This document shows, piece by piece, positions 1 to 8,226 of a stretch of 42,242 nt of DNA. The translations under genes were made by a program, and so were the position numbers. The notes under the pieces are model-generated. The model ran no database searches, was not told the DNA's origin, and saw only the letters and a program-made list of their open reading frames with translations. Every line of letters starts with the position of its first letter. The stretch's first letter is position 1. This stretch comes from Streptomyces sp. B21-105 (lineage in GTDB: Bacteria; Actinomycetota; Actinomycetes; Streptomycetales; Streptomycetaceae), in NCBI RefSeq assembly GCF_036898465.1, contig NZ_JARUMJ010000002.1, positions 1 to 42,242 on the forward strand. Direction: 5' to 3'.

Positions 1-170
1 CGGCCAGCGGGCCGTGCCCGGTCGTCCGTCCCGTCGTCATCCGGCCCCCTTGCTGTGACAGAACTGATGTAACACCAGTGATGCTATGAACGTGTCCCCG
101 CGGACACAAGAGCCGGACGAGCAAGCGCTTAGGTCAGGTCGCGGCCGGTTCGCGGCGCGTCGACCGACGC

Positions 171-551
171 TCAGCGCCTTTCCAGCTCCGCTATGAGCCG
201 CCGGGGAGCGATCGTGCGGTAGCTCTCCTCCACCCAGTCGCAGAGCAGCTCGGCCTCGGGCGCGCCCTTCTCCCCCAGCGGGAGGCGCACCCAGCCCGAC
301 CTGCCGAGGCCGTATCCGGCGGGCTCGGCGCCGGGGGCGGCCAGCGCGTGGCCGTGCGCGGTCTCGTCCGTGAGCTTGACGGTGACGCCGAGCGGGTGAC
401 TGCCGTCGTCGACGCCGAGGAAGACGAACACCTTCTTGTTCACCTTGGCCACGCTCCCGCCCCACGGGAACTCCTCCGCCGCACCCGGCAGTCCGAGTGC
501 GAACGCGCGCACTTTCTCCCACTTCCTCAGGGCGTCGCGGTCCACGGTCAC
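171..551 (-). CDS. MmcQ/YjbR family protein
   Basis: This 126-residue protein has the layout of the MmcQ/YjbR (CyaY-like fold) family. It starts with a helix carrying LRKWEKVRAFALGLPGAAEE, then the F-x-W-G segment, a lysine-rich strand (KVNKKVFVFLG), and a C-terminal W-V-E-E-S-Y-R-x-I-A-P-R-R-L helix. The family is often annotated as DNA-binding, but its biochemical role is not settled. The length is normal for the family. It is divergent from the broken gene at 643 and shares that 90-bp gap as its promoter region. The start is the ATG that keeps the conserved N-terminal helix close to the first residues. I am confident of the family and have no view on its function in the cell. Confidence 0.85.
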   Translation of the reverse strand: MTVDRDALRKWEKVRAFALGLPGAAEEFPWGGSVAKVNKKVFVFLGVDDGSHPLGVTVKLTDETAHGHALAAPGAEPAGYGLGRSGWVRLPLGEKGAPEAELLCDWVEESYRTIAPRRLIAELERR

Positions 552-642
552 CTGCTGCCTCCGGGCTCGTCGTCGGCCTCCGCACCCCTCACGCTAGCCT
601 CAGCCACCGACAGCGGCACGGGCTGCACCGCGAAGGGATGTC

Positions 643-1836
643 ATGAGCAGGCTGAAAATGACCGACCGTCCGTACGACATCGTGCTCTTCGGGCGACGGG
701 CTTCGTGGGAACGCTCACCGCGGAGTACCTCGCCGCCCATGCGCCCGCCGGGCTGCGCTGGGCGATCGCCGGGCGTGACGAGCGCAAGCTGGAGCGGCTG
801 CGCGAACGGCTCGGCGTGGACGTCGGGGTGCTGCGCGCCGACGTCGCGGACCCGGCGTCCCTGCGCGCGCTCGCGGAGCACGCGCGCGTGGTGGCCACGA
901 CGGTGGGCCCCTATGTGCGCTACGGGCGTAGGACCTGGTGGCCCGCCTGCGCGCGACCACCGGCCGCCGACTACCTCGACCTCACCGGCGAGCCGGGAGT
1001 TCGGTCGACCTGATGTACGACCGGCCCGACGCACGGCGCGCGGGAGACGGGGGCACGGCTGATCCACGCGTGCGGCTTTCGACTCCGTCCCTCCCACGTC
1101 ACGACCTCGGCGTGTACTTCACCGTTCCGGGCAGCTCCCCGAAGGCGTGCCGTGACCGTGGACGGCTTCAGTGCCGGCCGACGCCCTCCTTCTCGGGCGG
1201 CACCTTTCGCCTCCGCGCTCGGCCAGTTCGCCCGTGGGCCGCCAGATGCTGGCCGCCGCACGGGAACGGGGACGGCACGAGCCGCGGCTCATGGGCCGCC
1301 GGGCCGTCGCACCGGTGGGCGCGCCCCGGTTCGCGGGAGAGGTCGGCGCCTGGGCGCTGCCGCTGCCGACCATCGACCCGCAGATCGTGCTCCGGTCGGC
1401 CCGGGCGCTGCAGCGCTACGGCCCGGACTTCCGCTACCGGCACTACGCGGCCGTCCGGCGGCTGCCCGTCGCCGTGGGCGGCGTCGCCGCGGTCGGGACG
1501 CTCGCCGCGGCGGCCCAGATGCCGCCCGCCCGGCGCTGGCTGTCGGACCGGCTGGGGCCCGGTGAGGGGCCGAGCGCGCAGAAGCGGGCGCGGAGCTGGT
1601 TCTCCGTCCGGTTCGTCGGCGAGGGCGGCGGACGGCGGGTGTACACCGAGGTCGCGGGCGGCGACCCCGGCTACGACGAGACGGCGAAGATGTTCGCCGA
1701 GGCGGCGATGGCGCTGGCCTGCGACGACCTCCCGCCGGCGGCGGGGCAGCTCACCACGGCGGTGGCGATGGGCGACGCGCTGACCGGGCGGCTGACCCGC
1801 GCGGGCGTCCGCTTCCGCGTCGCGGCGCGCCGCTGA
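643..1836 (+). pseudogene. Saccharopine dehydrogenase-like (trans-acting enoyl reductase type) gene, many frameshifts
   Basis: The gene begins MSRLKMTDRPYDIVLFG, the first strand of a Rossmann fold. It continues in another frame with ATGFVGTLTAEYLAAHAP, giving the G-A-T-G-F-x-G nucleotide-binding loop of saccharopine dehydrogenase/trans-acting enoyl reductase proteins. Recognisable family segments then hop between all three frames: ADYLDLTGEP, VDLMYDRPDAR, HDLGVYFTV, VTVDGF, FASALGQFARG. From about 1237 to the stop at 1836 one frame is intact (GRQMLAAARERGRHEPRLMGRR to the end). I count roughly ten indels between 690 and 1236. The residues are well preserved inside each frame, so this may be a sequencing artefact rather than true decay. 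An intact protein would be about 395 residues and probably an NAD(P)-dependent reductase. RBS and start (ATG 643 or 658) are not certain. Confidence 0.75.
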
Positions 1837-1872
1837 CCGGTGCGCCCGCGTCCTGGCGGTCGACTGCCGCCC

Positions 1873-2022
1873 TCAGAACGGCCACTGCACGAGCGTGTAG
1901 ATCATCCCGACGATCCAGCCGAGGCCGGCCAGGACGGCGAGGATCAGCGCGACGTTGACGGCGCGCTCGACCGGGCGTCCCGGGGCGGCGAGGGGCTTCG
2001 GAGCACGATGCGTGGTGGTCAT
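1873..2022 (-). CDS. Small single-pass membrane protein
   Basis: This is a 49-residue protein starting MTTTHRAPKPLAAPGRPVER. One hydrophobic segment (about residues 21-44, NVALILAVLAGLGWIVGMIY) is followed by a short TLVQWPF tail. The basic N-terminus suggests it faces the cytoplasm. I chose the ATG at 2022; an upstream in-frame ATG at 2058 would add twelve arginine-rich residues and looks less natural. It lies between the frameshifted reductase (convergent) and endonuclease V. I do not recognise a named family. Similar short hydrophobic proteins are common and uncharacterised in streptomycetes. Confidence 0.55.
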   Translation of the reverse strand: MTTTHRAPKPLAAPGRPVERAVNVALILAVLAGLGWIVGMIYTLVQWPF

Positions 2023-2133
2023 GCTGCCCAGCTTGCCGACGCGACGCCGGGCGTACATCCGTACGGGTACTCAGAGGGTGTACTCAGACCGCGTACCCAG
2101 GCAACGCTCGGACGGCGTACTCGGACGACGTGG

Positions 2134-2826
2134 TCAGCTGCGGACGGTGGCCTCCTGAAGGGCTCGCCGGCACAGCGAGTCGGCGCGGCGGGTGGTCTCC
2201 GGGAGCCGGAACCTGGGGGTGAGGGCGAGGGTGTGGGCGCAGGCGTCGTCCAGGGTGACGCGGTGGCCGACGGAGACGAACACCGGCTTCACGCCCGCCC
2301 GGGTGCGCAGCGCGCGCCCCACCTCCTCGTCGCCCGACAGCAGCGGGGACGCCGATCCGCGCGGGGCGTCCGGATCGGCGTAGGCGACGGCGAACGGGTT
2401 CTTGGCGACGCCGATGGTGGGCAGGCCGGTGAGCACCCCGAGGTGGCTGGCGAGGCCGAAGCGGCGCGGGTGGGCCAGGCCGTAGCCGTCGCACACCACC
2501 AGGCCCGGCCCGTGCGGCAGGGCCTCCAGGGCGGCGAGCACGGTGGGGATCTCGCGGAACGCGAGCAGTCCGGGCACGTAGGGGAAGGAGATCCGGCCGA
2601 CGGCGGTGGCCTCGGCGACGACCTCCAGGCTCGCCGCGTCCAGCACGACGGCGGCCGCCGCGACGACGTCGCGCGCGTCGTCGTAGGCGACGTCGACCCC
2701 TGTCACGTGTCCGGCGCCCACGGGCGGCCCCGGCTCGAGCAGCACCCGCGCCCGCAGCTCGTCCTGGACGGCGCGGGCCTCTTCCTCGGTCGCGGGCCAG
2801 CCCGCGGGGATGCTGACGGTCGTCAT
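2134..2826 (-). CDS. nfi: Endonuclease V (deoxyinosine 3'-endonuclease)
   Basis: The 230-residue length is standard for endonuclease V, which nicks DNA near deoxyinosine produced by adenine deamination. The family hallmarks are present: GVDVAY with metal-binding Asp45, FPYVPGLLAFRE (residues 81-92) with Glu92 and the PYxPG wedge that recognises the lesion, and VCDGYG with Asp113 followed by AHPRRFGLASHLG. These match the D-E-D metal site of the family. The ATG at 2826 puts the first motif at the usual distance. It follows the Rho-N-like gene in the same direction across a 69-bp gap that contains a GC-rich palindrome (2850-2865). It probably acts alone as a repair enzyme. Confidence 0.93.
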   Translation of the reverse strand: MTTVSIPAGWPATEEEARAVQDELRARVLLEPGPPVGAGHVTGVDVAYDDARDVVAAAAVVLDAASLEVVAEATAVGRISFPYVPGLLAFREIPTVLAALEALPHGPGLVVCDGYGLAHPRRFGLASHLGVLTGLPTIGVAKNPFAVAYADPDAPRGSASPLLSGDEEVGRALRTRAGVKPVFVSVGHRVTLDDACAHTLALTPRFRLPETTRRADSLCRRALQEATVRS

Positions 2827-2895
2827 GGTGAGGACGAGCGTACTGCTCCCGCGGGCGGGCCCGCGATCATGTTTCCTTCGCGGCCGGCGCCGGCG

Positions 2896-3219
2896 TCAGT
2901 CGCCGAGTGCGCGCTGCAACTGGCTCTTGTTCATGTCCGAACGGCCCTTGACGCCCCGCCGCCTGGCCTCCTCGTACAGCTGGTCGTAGGTGGGTCCCTG
3001 AGAACCCTTGCCGGACCGCTGACCGCCCCGCTTGCCGGACGACATGTCCTGGGTGGAGGTGCGGCTCGCGGTCTTCGACTCGCCGGACCGGGCGCGCTCC
3101 TTGTTGACCGTCCGCGCGGCGATCTCCTTCGCGCGGCCGGCGCTCTCTCCCCGGTCCTGCGCGCTCTCCTTGATGTGCTCGTACTGGCGCTCCCGCTTGG
3201 GGCTGGAACCGCGTGGCAT
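2896..3219 (-). CDS. Rho-N (SAP-like) domain small basic protein, 'plasmid stabilization protein' type
   Basis: This 107-residue, very hydrophilic protein begins MPRGSSPKRERQYEHIKES. It carries the KEIAARTVNKERARSGES block typical of a widespread actinobacterial family loosely annotated as plasmid stabilization protein. Its C-terminal third (about 76-107: PTYDQLYEEARRRGVKGRS, then MNKSQLQRAL) resembles the Rho termination factor N-terminal/SAP helical fold, which binds nucleic acid. The middle is Ser/Gly/Lys-rich and probably disordered. No toxin or antitoxin partner is adjacent, so a plasmid role is not supported here. The start ATG follows a purine-rich stretch (rc of actccttccg). The function is unknown; nucleic-acid binding is an inference from the C-terminal domain. 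Confidence 0.8.
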   Translation of the reverse strand: MPRGSSPKRERQYEHIKESAQDRGESAGRAKEIAARTVNKERARSGESKTASRTSTQDMSSGKRGGQRSGKGSQGPTYDQLYEEARRRGVKGRSDMNKSQLQRALGD

Positions 3220-3254
3220 GGACGCTCACTCCTTCCGCGTTCGTCTCCACCGGG

Positions 3255-3338
3255 TACCCGGAAAAGGGCTTCCACGTACGCGGAAAAGACTTTCGCGTAC
3301 CCGGAGAGGAACTTCCGTGTACCCGGAGAGGGGCTCAG
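3255..3338. repeat. Tandem repeat, about 22 bp x 4
   Basis: Four imperfect head-to-tail copies start at 3255, 3277, 3298 and 3320 (the last partial). Each begins TACSCGGARAGG and ends near a CTTYCRCG segment. The array fills the gap between the Rho-N gene start and the end of the BNR-protein gene, and reaches just into the latter's last codon. No coding or operator role is evident. Confidence 0.8.
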
Positions 3339-4465
3339 CTCTCCAGGCGTGCCACGCGCCCCTGTTCGCCCGCGGCCCAGCAGCCGAAGTCGGGCGTGCA
3401 GTCCACGGTGTCGTACGAGCCGGTGTCGAGGGTGCGCCAGGTGCGGCCCGCGTCGGTGGTCAGGTCGGCGCCGGCGGGGCCGACCGCGAGGGCGGCGGTG
3501 CGGCTGTGCGGCAGCCAGGCGACGCCGGAGCGGTAGGCGGGCGGCGGGCCTGCCGCGGGCCGCCAGGTGCGGCCGCCGTCCGTGGTCGTGGCGGCGGCCT
3601 GCGGGGAGGGCTGGTCGGGGCGGTAGTCGCCGCCCACGGCGAGGCCGTGCGCGCGGTCGCGGAAGGCGAGGGCGAAGACGCCGCGCGCGGGATCCGCGGC
3701 GGGGACGGGGACGTCGGCGGCCCGCCAGGTCATCCCGCGGTCGGAGGAATGCAGCACCCGCGCGCGTGCGGCCCCGCCGGTCGCCAGCCAGACGTCCCGG
3801 GACCCGGCCGCGACCAGGCACTGGCCGCTCGCGGCGAACCCCGCCTCGCCCTCCTGGGCGGGCGGCATCCCCGCGTCGGGCAGCACCTTCCAGGTGCGGC
3901 CGCCGTCGCCGGTCGACAGGATGCGGAACCTTCCGTCGACGGGATCGCTCACGGCGAGTCCGTGGCGGCGGTCGAAGAAGGTCATGCAGTCGTAGAACGC
4001 GCGGGGGTCGGTGTTGCGGAAGGACTCGGTCCAGGTCGTCCCGCCGTCCTCGGTGCGGTACACGCGTGAGGCGTCGCCCTCGCCGATGGCGAGCACCACG
4101 GCGCGGCGCGCGTCGAACGCCTCCACATCACGGAACTGCAGGCCCGCCGCGCCCGGCGGGGAGACGTCCCGCCAGGTCTCGCCGCCGTCGGCGGTGCGCA
4201 GGACGACGCCCTGCGTGCCGGCCACCCAGGCGGTGTCCCGGTCGACCGCCGCGAGACCGCGCAGGCGCGCGGTGACGCCGGTGTCCTTGAGCTCCCAGTG
4301 CGGCGCCGCCGGCCGTGCCGGATGGGCGTGCGCCGGCAGCGCGGTGAGCGCGGCGAGCACCGCCCCGCAGGCCGCCGCCACCACGCGGCCGCGATTGCGG
4401 GTGCGGTGGCGGTTGCGGTTGTGTTTTGTCCGTAACGTGCGTCGCGTCTTCCCCAAGCGCCTCAT
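3335..4465 (-). CDS. Secreted BNR/YCF48-like beta-propeller protein
   Basis: The protein is 376 residues. A very basic N-terminus (MRRLGKTRRTLRTKHNRNRH) is followed by a hydrophobic core (about 28-43) and an AHA-HP signal peptidase I site, so it is exported. The mature part has repeated Asp-box-like motifs: TADGGETWRDV, TEDGGTTWTES, STGDGGRTWKVL, SSDRGMTWRA, TTDGGRTWRP and TTDAGRTWRTL. Regularly spaced motifs of this kind mark a six- or seven-bladed propeller of the YCF48/sialidase-like fold. No sialidase catalytic set is visible. Related proteins are often labelled oxidoreductase without evidence. The ATG at 4465 places the signal peptide at the N-terminus; a longer frame upstream to 4567 would bury it. 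Its role is unknown, perhaps extracytoplasmic binding. Confidence 0.83.
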   Translation of the reverse strand: MRRLGKTRRTLRTKHNRNRHRTRNRGRVVAAACGAVLAALTALPAHAHPARPAAPHWELKDTGVTARLRGLAAVDRDTAWVAGTQGVVLRTADGGETWRDVSPPGAAGLQFRDVEAFDARRAVVLAIGEGDASRVYRTEDGGTTWTESFRNTDPRAFYDCMTFFDRRHGLAVSDPVDGRFRILSTGDGGRTWKVLPDAGMPPAQEGEAGFAASGQCLVAAGSRDVWLATGGAARARVLHSSDRGMTWRAADVPVPAADPARGVFALAFRDRAHGLAVGGDYRPDQPSPQAAATTTDGGRTWRPAAGPPPAYRSGVAWLPHSRTAALAVGPAGADLTTDAGRTWRTLDTGSYDTVDCTPDFGCWAAGEQGRVARLES

Positions 4466-4575
4466 GGCGGGCGAAGCTAGTCCAGGCTCCCGCCGGCGTC
4501 CAGAAGGCGTCGTCCGCCCCAACCGCCTTACGGGGCACGGCAGGAGAGCTGAGTCACTCCCGTGCATGAAACGCG

Positions 4576-4589
4576 GTGACCGAGGTCAC
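4576..4589. promoter_or_regulatory. Crp-type operator upstream of ssgD
   Basis: The sequence GTGACCGAGGTCAC is a perfect palindrome. It matches the streptomycete Crp pattern GTG-N6-G-N-CAC as I recall it. It lies 100 bp upstream of the proposed ssgD start and 110 bp upstream of the divergent BNR gene, so it could serve either. No clear -35/-10 pair was found nearby. Confidence 0.5.
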
Positions 4590-4689
4590 TCGGAAGTGGT
4601 GTGCACGGATCGGCCGGTTCCGGCGTCTCTTCCAGTGTCCGGTCCCACCCGCCCGGAGTTTCGTCCCGCCGTCACAAGGGAGCAAGGCG

Positions 4690-5106
4690 TTGTCCACCGT
4701 CATCGAACAGCTCGTAGAGGCCCGTCTGGTCGCCGCCGCGCCCCGGATGCCCAACATCCCCGCCACCTTGCACTACGACCGCCTGGACCCGTTCGCCGTC
4801 CGGATGACGTTCCCGGCTCCGGCCACCCTGGAGGGCGTCGAGGTCTGCTGGACGTTCTCGCGCGAGCTGCTCGCCGCGGGCCTGCACGACGCCGAGGGCC
4901 ATGGCGACGTCCGGGTGCGCCCCTACGGGTACGACCGCACCGTGCTGGAGTTCCACGCGCCCGAGGGGACCGCCGTCGTGCACGTCCACTCGGCCGACAT
5001 CCGCCGTTTCCTGCGGGCGGCGAGCGAGCTCGTGCCGACCGGGACGGAGCACCGTCAGCTCGACCTGGACCACGACCTGGCGGAGCTTATGCGGGACGCC
5101 TGCTGA
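4690..5106 (+). CDS. ssgD: SsgA-like sporulation and cell-division regulator, probably SsgD
   Basis: This 138-residue protein belongs to the SsgA-like (SALP) family, found only in morphologically complex actinomycetes. These proteins guide cell-wall events during sporulation septation. Family signatures are IPATLHYDRLDPFAVRMTF (residues 19-37), WTFSRELLAAGL, GDVRVRPYG and the C-terminal PTGTEHRQLDLDHDLAELM. The start is TTG at 4690: AAGGGAG sits 8 nt upstream and the result MSTVIEQLVEARLVAA fits the family. The next upstream ATG would add an unrelated 38-residue extension. Calling it SsgD specifically rests on resemblance from memory and on the ABC-F neighbour. A Crp-like palindrome lies 100 bp upstream. 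Confidence 0.88.
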   Translation: MSTVIEQLVEARLVAAAPRMPNIPATLHYDRLDPFAVRMTFPAPATLEGVEVCWTFSRELLAAGLHDAEGHGDVRVRPYGYDRTVLEFHAPEGTAVVHVHSADIRRFLRAASELVPTGTEHRQLDLDHDLAELMRDAC

Positions 5107-5234
5107 CCCGGGCGCCTGCTGGCCCGCGTAAATCCCTTTGACGGCCCTCCCCTGCCCTCCTACGGTGTGAAGCGCTTCTGTTGCCGCCGATCGGAGTAGG
5201 ACGTTGCTCGTCTGAGGTCCCGAGACACCCGCGC

Positions 5235-5253
5235 CACACCCCTTGTCGGTGTG
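5235..5253 (+). promoter_or_regulatory. Hairpin in the ABC-F leader, possible attenuator
   Basis: CACACC and GGTGTG pair across a 7-nt loop, and the stem extends through GCGC/GCGC with a small bulge. It lies 110-130 nt upstream of the ABC-F start. A ten-codon reading frame (GTG 5167 to TAG 5199, M-K-R-F-C-C-R-R-S-E) precedes it, without an obvious RBS. Antibiotic-responsive ABC-F genes are often controlled by such leaders; here that is only a suggestion. Confidence 0.3.
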
Positions 5254-5363
5254 TGCGCCGTGTGCGACCTCGGCCTCGAGCCGTCCCGGCGGAGCAGGGC
5301 TTTCCGTGCTCTCTCCGCGCCCCCGCTCACCGCGGTGGTCGCCGCCCTCCGGTGTCTCGACAC

Positions 5364-7025
5364 GTGTCGTCCCTGACCGCACACGCACCCACGAGGCCCA
5401 CTTTGCATCAGTCCATCGCCTGTACCTCCCTCGCCTTCTCCTGGCCCGACGGCACCCCCGTCTTCGACGGCCTCGACGTCGCGTTCGGCAGCGGCCGCAC
5501 CGGGCTCGTCGGCGTCAACGGCTCCGGCAAGTCCACCCTGCTGAAGCTGATCGCCGGGGAACTGACACCCGCCGACGGCGCCGTGCGCGTCGCGGGCGAG
5601 GTCGGCTACCTCCCGCAGAACGTCACCCTGGACACGGCCCTGCGCATCGACCAGGCGCTCGGCATCGCCGACCGGCGGGCCGCCCTGCACGCCATCGAGG
5701 CGGGCGACGCGGCCGAGGAGCACTTCGAGACCGTCGGCGACGACTGGGACGTCGAGGAGCGCGCCCTGGCCACCCTCGGCGAGCTCGGGCTCGGCCACGT
5801 CGACCTCGACCGCACGACCGGCGAGGTCTCCGGCGGCGAGTCGGTCCTGCTGCGGCTGGCCGCCCTGCTGCTGCGCCGGCCGGACGTCCTGCTGCTGGAC
5901 GAGCCGACCAACAACCTCGACCTGTACGCCCGGCGACGGCTGTACGCGGCCGTCGCGTCCTGGCCCGGCGTGCTGGTCGTCGTCAGCCACGACCGGGAGC
6001 TGCTGGACCTCGTCGACCAGATCGCCGACCTGCGCGCCGGCGAGATCACCTGGTACGGCGGCAACTTCACCGCCTACGAGGAGGCCCTGGCCACCGAGCA
6101 GGAGGCCGCCGAGCGCATGGTGCGCGTCGCCGAGGCCGACCTGCGCAAGCAGAAGCGCGAACTGGCGGACGCCCAGGTCAAGCTCGCCCGCCGGAAGCGG
6201 TACGGGCAGAAGATGTGGGACAGCAAGCGCGAGCCGAAGATCGTCATGGGGGCGCGCAAACGCGCGGCGCAGGAGTCGGCGGGCAAGCACCGGATCATGC
6301 ACGAGGAGAAGCTCGCCGAGGCCAGGGACCGGCTCGACGACGCCGTGGAGGCCGTACGCGACGACGACGAGATCCGCGTCGACCTGCCGTACACGGCCGT
6401 ACCGCCGGGGCGCGAGGTCCTCACCCTCATGGACCTTCGGCTCGCTTACGGCGCGCGCGTGGAGGGCGGTTTCGATCTGCGCGGTCCCGAGCGGGTGGCG
6501 CTGGTGGGGCGCAACGGGTCCGGGAAGACGACGCTGCTGCGCACGATCGCCGGGGAGCTGGCGCCGGAGGCGGGCGAGGTGCACGCGCACGTGCCGCTGC
6601 GTTTCCTGCCGCAGCGCCTCGACGTCCTCGACGGCGACCTCACCGTCGCCGAGAACGTGGCCCGCTTCGCGCCCGGAGCGACCAACAACCGGATCCGGGC
6701 CCGGCTCGCCCGCTTCCTGTTCCGGGGCGCCCGCGCCGACCAGAAGGCGGCGACCCTGTCGGGCGGGGAGCGCTTCCGGGCGGCCCTTGCGGCCCTGATG
6801 CTGGCCGAGCCGGCGCCGCAGCTGCTGCTGCTCGACGAGCCGACCAACAACCTCGACATGGCGAGCGTGCGTCAGCTGACGACGGCGCTCGAGTCGTACG
6901 AGGGGGCGGTCATCGTGGCCGGCCACGACCTGCCGTTCCTGGAGTCGATCGGCATCACGCGCTGGCTGCTGATGGACGGCACGCTGAGGGAGACGACGGC
7001 GGAGGAGGTGGCGGACGCGGAGTAG
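5364..7025 (+). CDS. ABC-F family ATPase
   Basis: The protein is about 553 residues with two ABC domains and no membrane segment. The first domain has Walker A GVNGSGKST, signature SGGES and Walker B LLLDEPTNNLD. The second has GRNGSGKTT, SGGER and LLLDEPTNNLD. Between them is a charged linker (RVAEADLRKQKRELADAQVK and RKRYGQKMWDSKREP), the P-site tRNA interaction motif region of ABC-F proteins. These proteins act on the ribosome in translation or antibiotic resistance and are not transporters. GTG at 5364 gives MSSLTAHAPTRPTLHQS; TTG at 5403 (MHQSIACTSL) has a slightly better GAGG upstream and is a real alternative. Substrate or drug cannot be read from sequence. Confidence 0.9.
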   Translation: MSSLTAHAPTRPTLHQSIACTSLAFSWPDGTPVFDGLDVAFGSGRTGLVGVNGSGKSTLLKLIAGELTPADGAVRVAGEVGYLPQNVTLDTALRIDQALGIADRRAALHAIEAGDAAEEHFETVGDDWDVEERALATLGELGLGHVDLDRTTGEVSGGESVLLRLAALLLRRPDVLLLDEPTNNLDLYARRRLYAAVASWPGVLVVVSHDRELLDLVDQIADLRAGEITWYGGNFTAYEEALATEQEAAERMVRVAEADLRKQKRELADAQVKLARRKRYGQKMWDSKREPKIVMGARKRAAQESAGKHRIMHEEKLAEARDRLDDAVEAVRDDDEIRVDLPYTAVPPGREVLTLMDLRLAYGARVEGGFDLRGPERVALVGRNGSGKTTLLRTIAGELAPEAGEVHAHVPLRFLPQRLDVLDGDLTVAENVARFAPGATNNRIRARLARFLFRGARADQKAATLSGGERFRAALAALMLAEPAPQLLLLDEPTNNLDMASVRQLTTALESYEGAVIVAGHDLPFLESIGITRWLLMDGTLRETTAEEVADAE

Positions 7026-7058
7026 GGCACTGCGTCGGGGGCTTCGCGTTGGCTACCT

Positions 7059-7126
7059 GCATCGGGCCCTTCGCGTCGGGTCCTCCGCATCGGGCCGTGC
7101 GTCGGGTCCTGCGCGTCGGGCCCTGG
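7059..7126. repeat. Tandem repeat, about 14 bp x 5
   Basis: Five imperfect copies of GCRTCGGGYCCTBC start at 7059, 7073, 7087 (shortened), 7099 and 7113, with a further diverged copy near 7178. They occupy most of the 298-bp gap between the ABC-F gene and ddaH. Apart from this array I see nothing in the gap except the ddaH RBS (GGAG, 8 nt before GTG 7324). Confidence 0.75.
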
Positions 7127-7323
7127 CGCGTGCGGGTCGCCGTCAGGTCCTGCGGGCCGGGCCCTTCGCCAGTCCTTCGCATCGGGTCCCGCCTCGACCG
7201 CGCGGGTCTCGGGAGGGCCACAGTGTTACTGAGGGGTTTTGTCCTGGTGGTCCCGCGCTGCATGATGGCTGACCGGCGCCGCGCCCGAGGCGCCGGTCGG
7301 CCACCCGATTCGGAGACCTGGAC

Positions 7324-8100
7324 GTGCCCAGCAAGAAGGCCCTCATCCGCCGCCCCAGCCCGCTCCTCGCCGAAGGCCTGGTGACGCACCTCGAGCGGGA
7401 GAAGGTCGACGTGGAGCTCGCCCTGGAGCAGTGGGAGGCGTACGCCGACGCCCTGCGGACGCACGGCTGGGAGACCGTCGAGGTCGATCCGGCCGACGAC
7501 TGCCCGGACTCCGTCTTCGTCGAGGACACGGTGGTGATGTACCGCAACGTCGCCCTGATCGCGCGCTCCGGCGCCGAGTCCCGGCGTGGCGAGACCGTCG
7601 GCGTCGAGGAGGCCGTGGCCCGCCTCGGCTGCTCGGTGAACTGGATCTGGGAGCCCGGCACGCTGGACGGCGGCGACGTGCTCAAGGTCGGGAACACGAT
7701 CTACGTCGGCCGGGGCGGGCGGACCAACGCGGCCGGCGTCCAGCAGCTGCGGGCCGCTTTCGAACCGCTCGGGGCGACGGTGGTGGCGGTGCCGGTGAGC
7801 AAGGTGCTGCACCTGAAGTCGGCGGTCACCGCCCTGCCCGACGGCACGGTGATCGGCCACATCCCGCAGGTGGACCGGCCGTCGCTGTTCCCGCGCTTCC
7901 TGTCCGTGCCCGAGGAGGCCGGCGCGCACGTGGTGCTCCTCGGCGGTCCCCACCTGCTCATGGCGGCGAGCGCCCCGAAGACGGCGGACCTGCTCGCCGA
8001 CCTCGGGCACGAGCCCGTCCTCGTCGACATCGGCGAGTTCGAGAAGCTCGAGGGATGTGTGACCTGCCTCTCGGTGCGACTGCGGGAGCTGTACGCCTGA
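7324..8100 (+). CDS. ddaH: Dimethylargininase (NG,NG-dimethylarginine dimethylaminohydrolase)
   Basis: This 258-residue enzyme of the amidinotransferase/guanidine-modifying superfamily hydrolyses methylated arginines to citrulline and methylamines. The active-site set is visible: acidic loop PDSVFVEDTVV (61-71), RSGAESRRGE (81-90), WEPGTLDGGDV (109-119), His163 in VLHLKSAV, and nucleophile Cys248 in LEGCVTCLSVRL near the C-terminus. The length and motif spacing are normal. The start is GTG 7324 (MPSKKALIRRPS) with GGAG 8 nt upstream. It stands alone: a repeat-filled gap lies upstream and a good intrinsic terminator (8103-8119) immediately follows, so it is probably monocistronic. Arginine deiminase-type activity on another guanidine is possible but less likely. 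Confidence 0.92.
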   Translation: MPSKKALIRRPSPLLAEGLVTHLEREKVDVELALEQWEAYADALRTHGWETVEVDPADDCPDSVFVEDTVVMYRNVALIARSGAESRRGETVGVEEAVARLGCSVNWIWEPGTLDGGDVLKVGNTIYVGRGGRTNAAGVQQLRAAFEPLGATVVAVPVSKVLHLKSAVTALPDGTVIGHIPQVDRPSLFPRFLSVPEEAGAHVVLLGGPHLLMAASAPKTADLLADLGHEPVLVDIGEFEKLEGCVTCLSVRLRELYA

Positions 8101-8102
8101 CC

Positions 8103-8119
8103 GGGTGAACCATTCACCC
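8103..8119 (+). terminator. Intrinsic terminator after ddaH
   Basis: GGGTGAA and TTCACCC form a perfect 7-bp stem with a 3-nt loop, followed by CTTTC. It starts 3 bp after the ddaH stop codon. Confidence 0.75.
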
Positions 8120-8226
8120 TTTCAGCCTCGGGACCTGCGATTCCCCGGAGGGTCTTCGGCATGCCCCGAATGGCCCGGGGAACCCGGCTGATCAGCGATG
8201 TTTACGCCCCGCTTAGTCTGAGGCTT

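Noticed and set aside
86..196. 36-codon frame preceded by a GTGTCC/GGACAC hairpin at the left edge
   Set aside because: It overlaps the end of the YjbR gene, has no RBS and resembles no family. The hairpin lies within the frame. Too little to call.
2850..2865. GC palindrome CGCGGGC-GG-GCCCGCG as terminator of the Rho-N gene
   Set aside because: The weak T-rich stretch lies on the wrong side for the minus-strand genes, so the role is unclear.
1840..4275. 811-codon plus-strand open frame
   Set aside because: It runs antisense to endonuclease V and the BNR gene and its translation is Arg/Gly/Ala-rich. It is an effect of high third-position GC.
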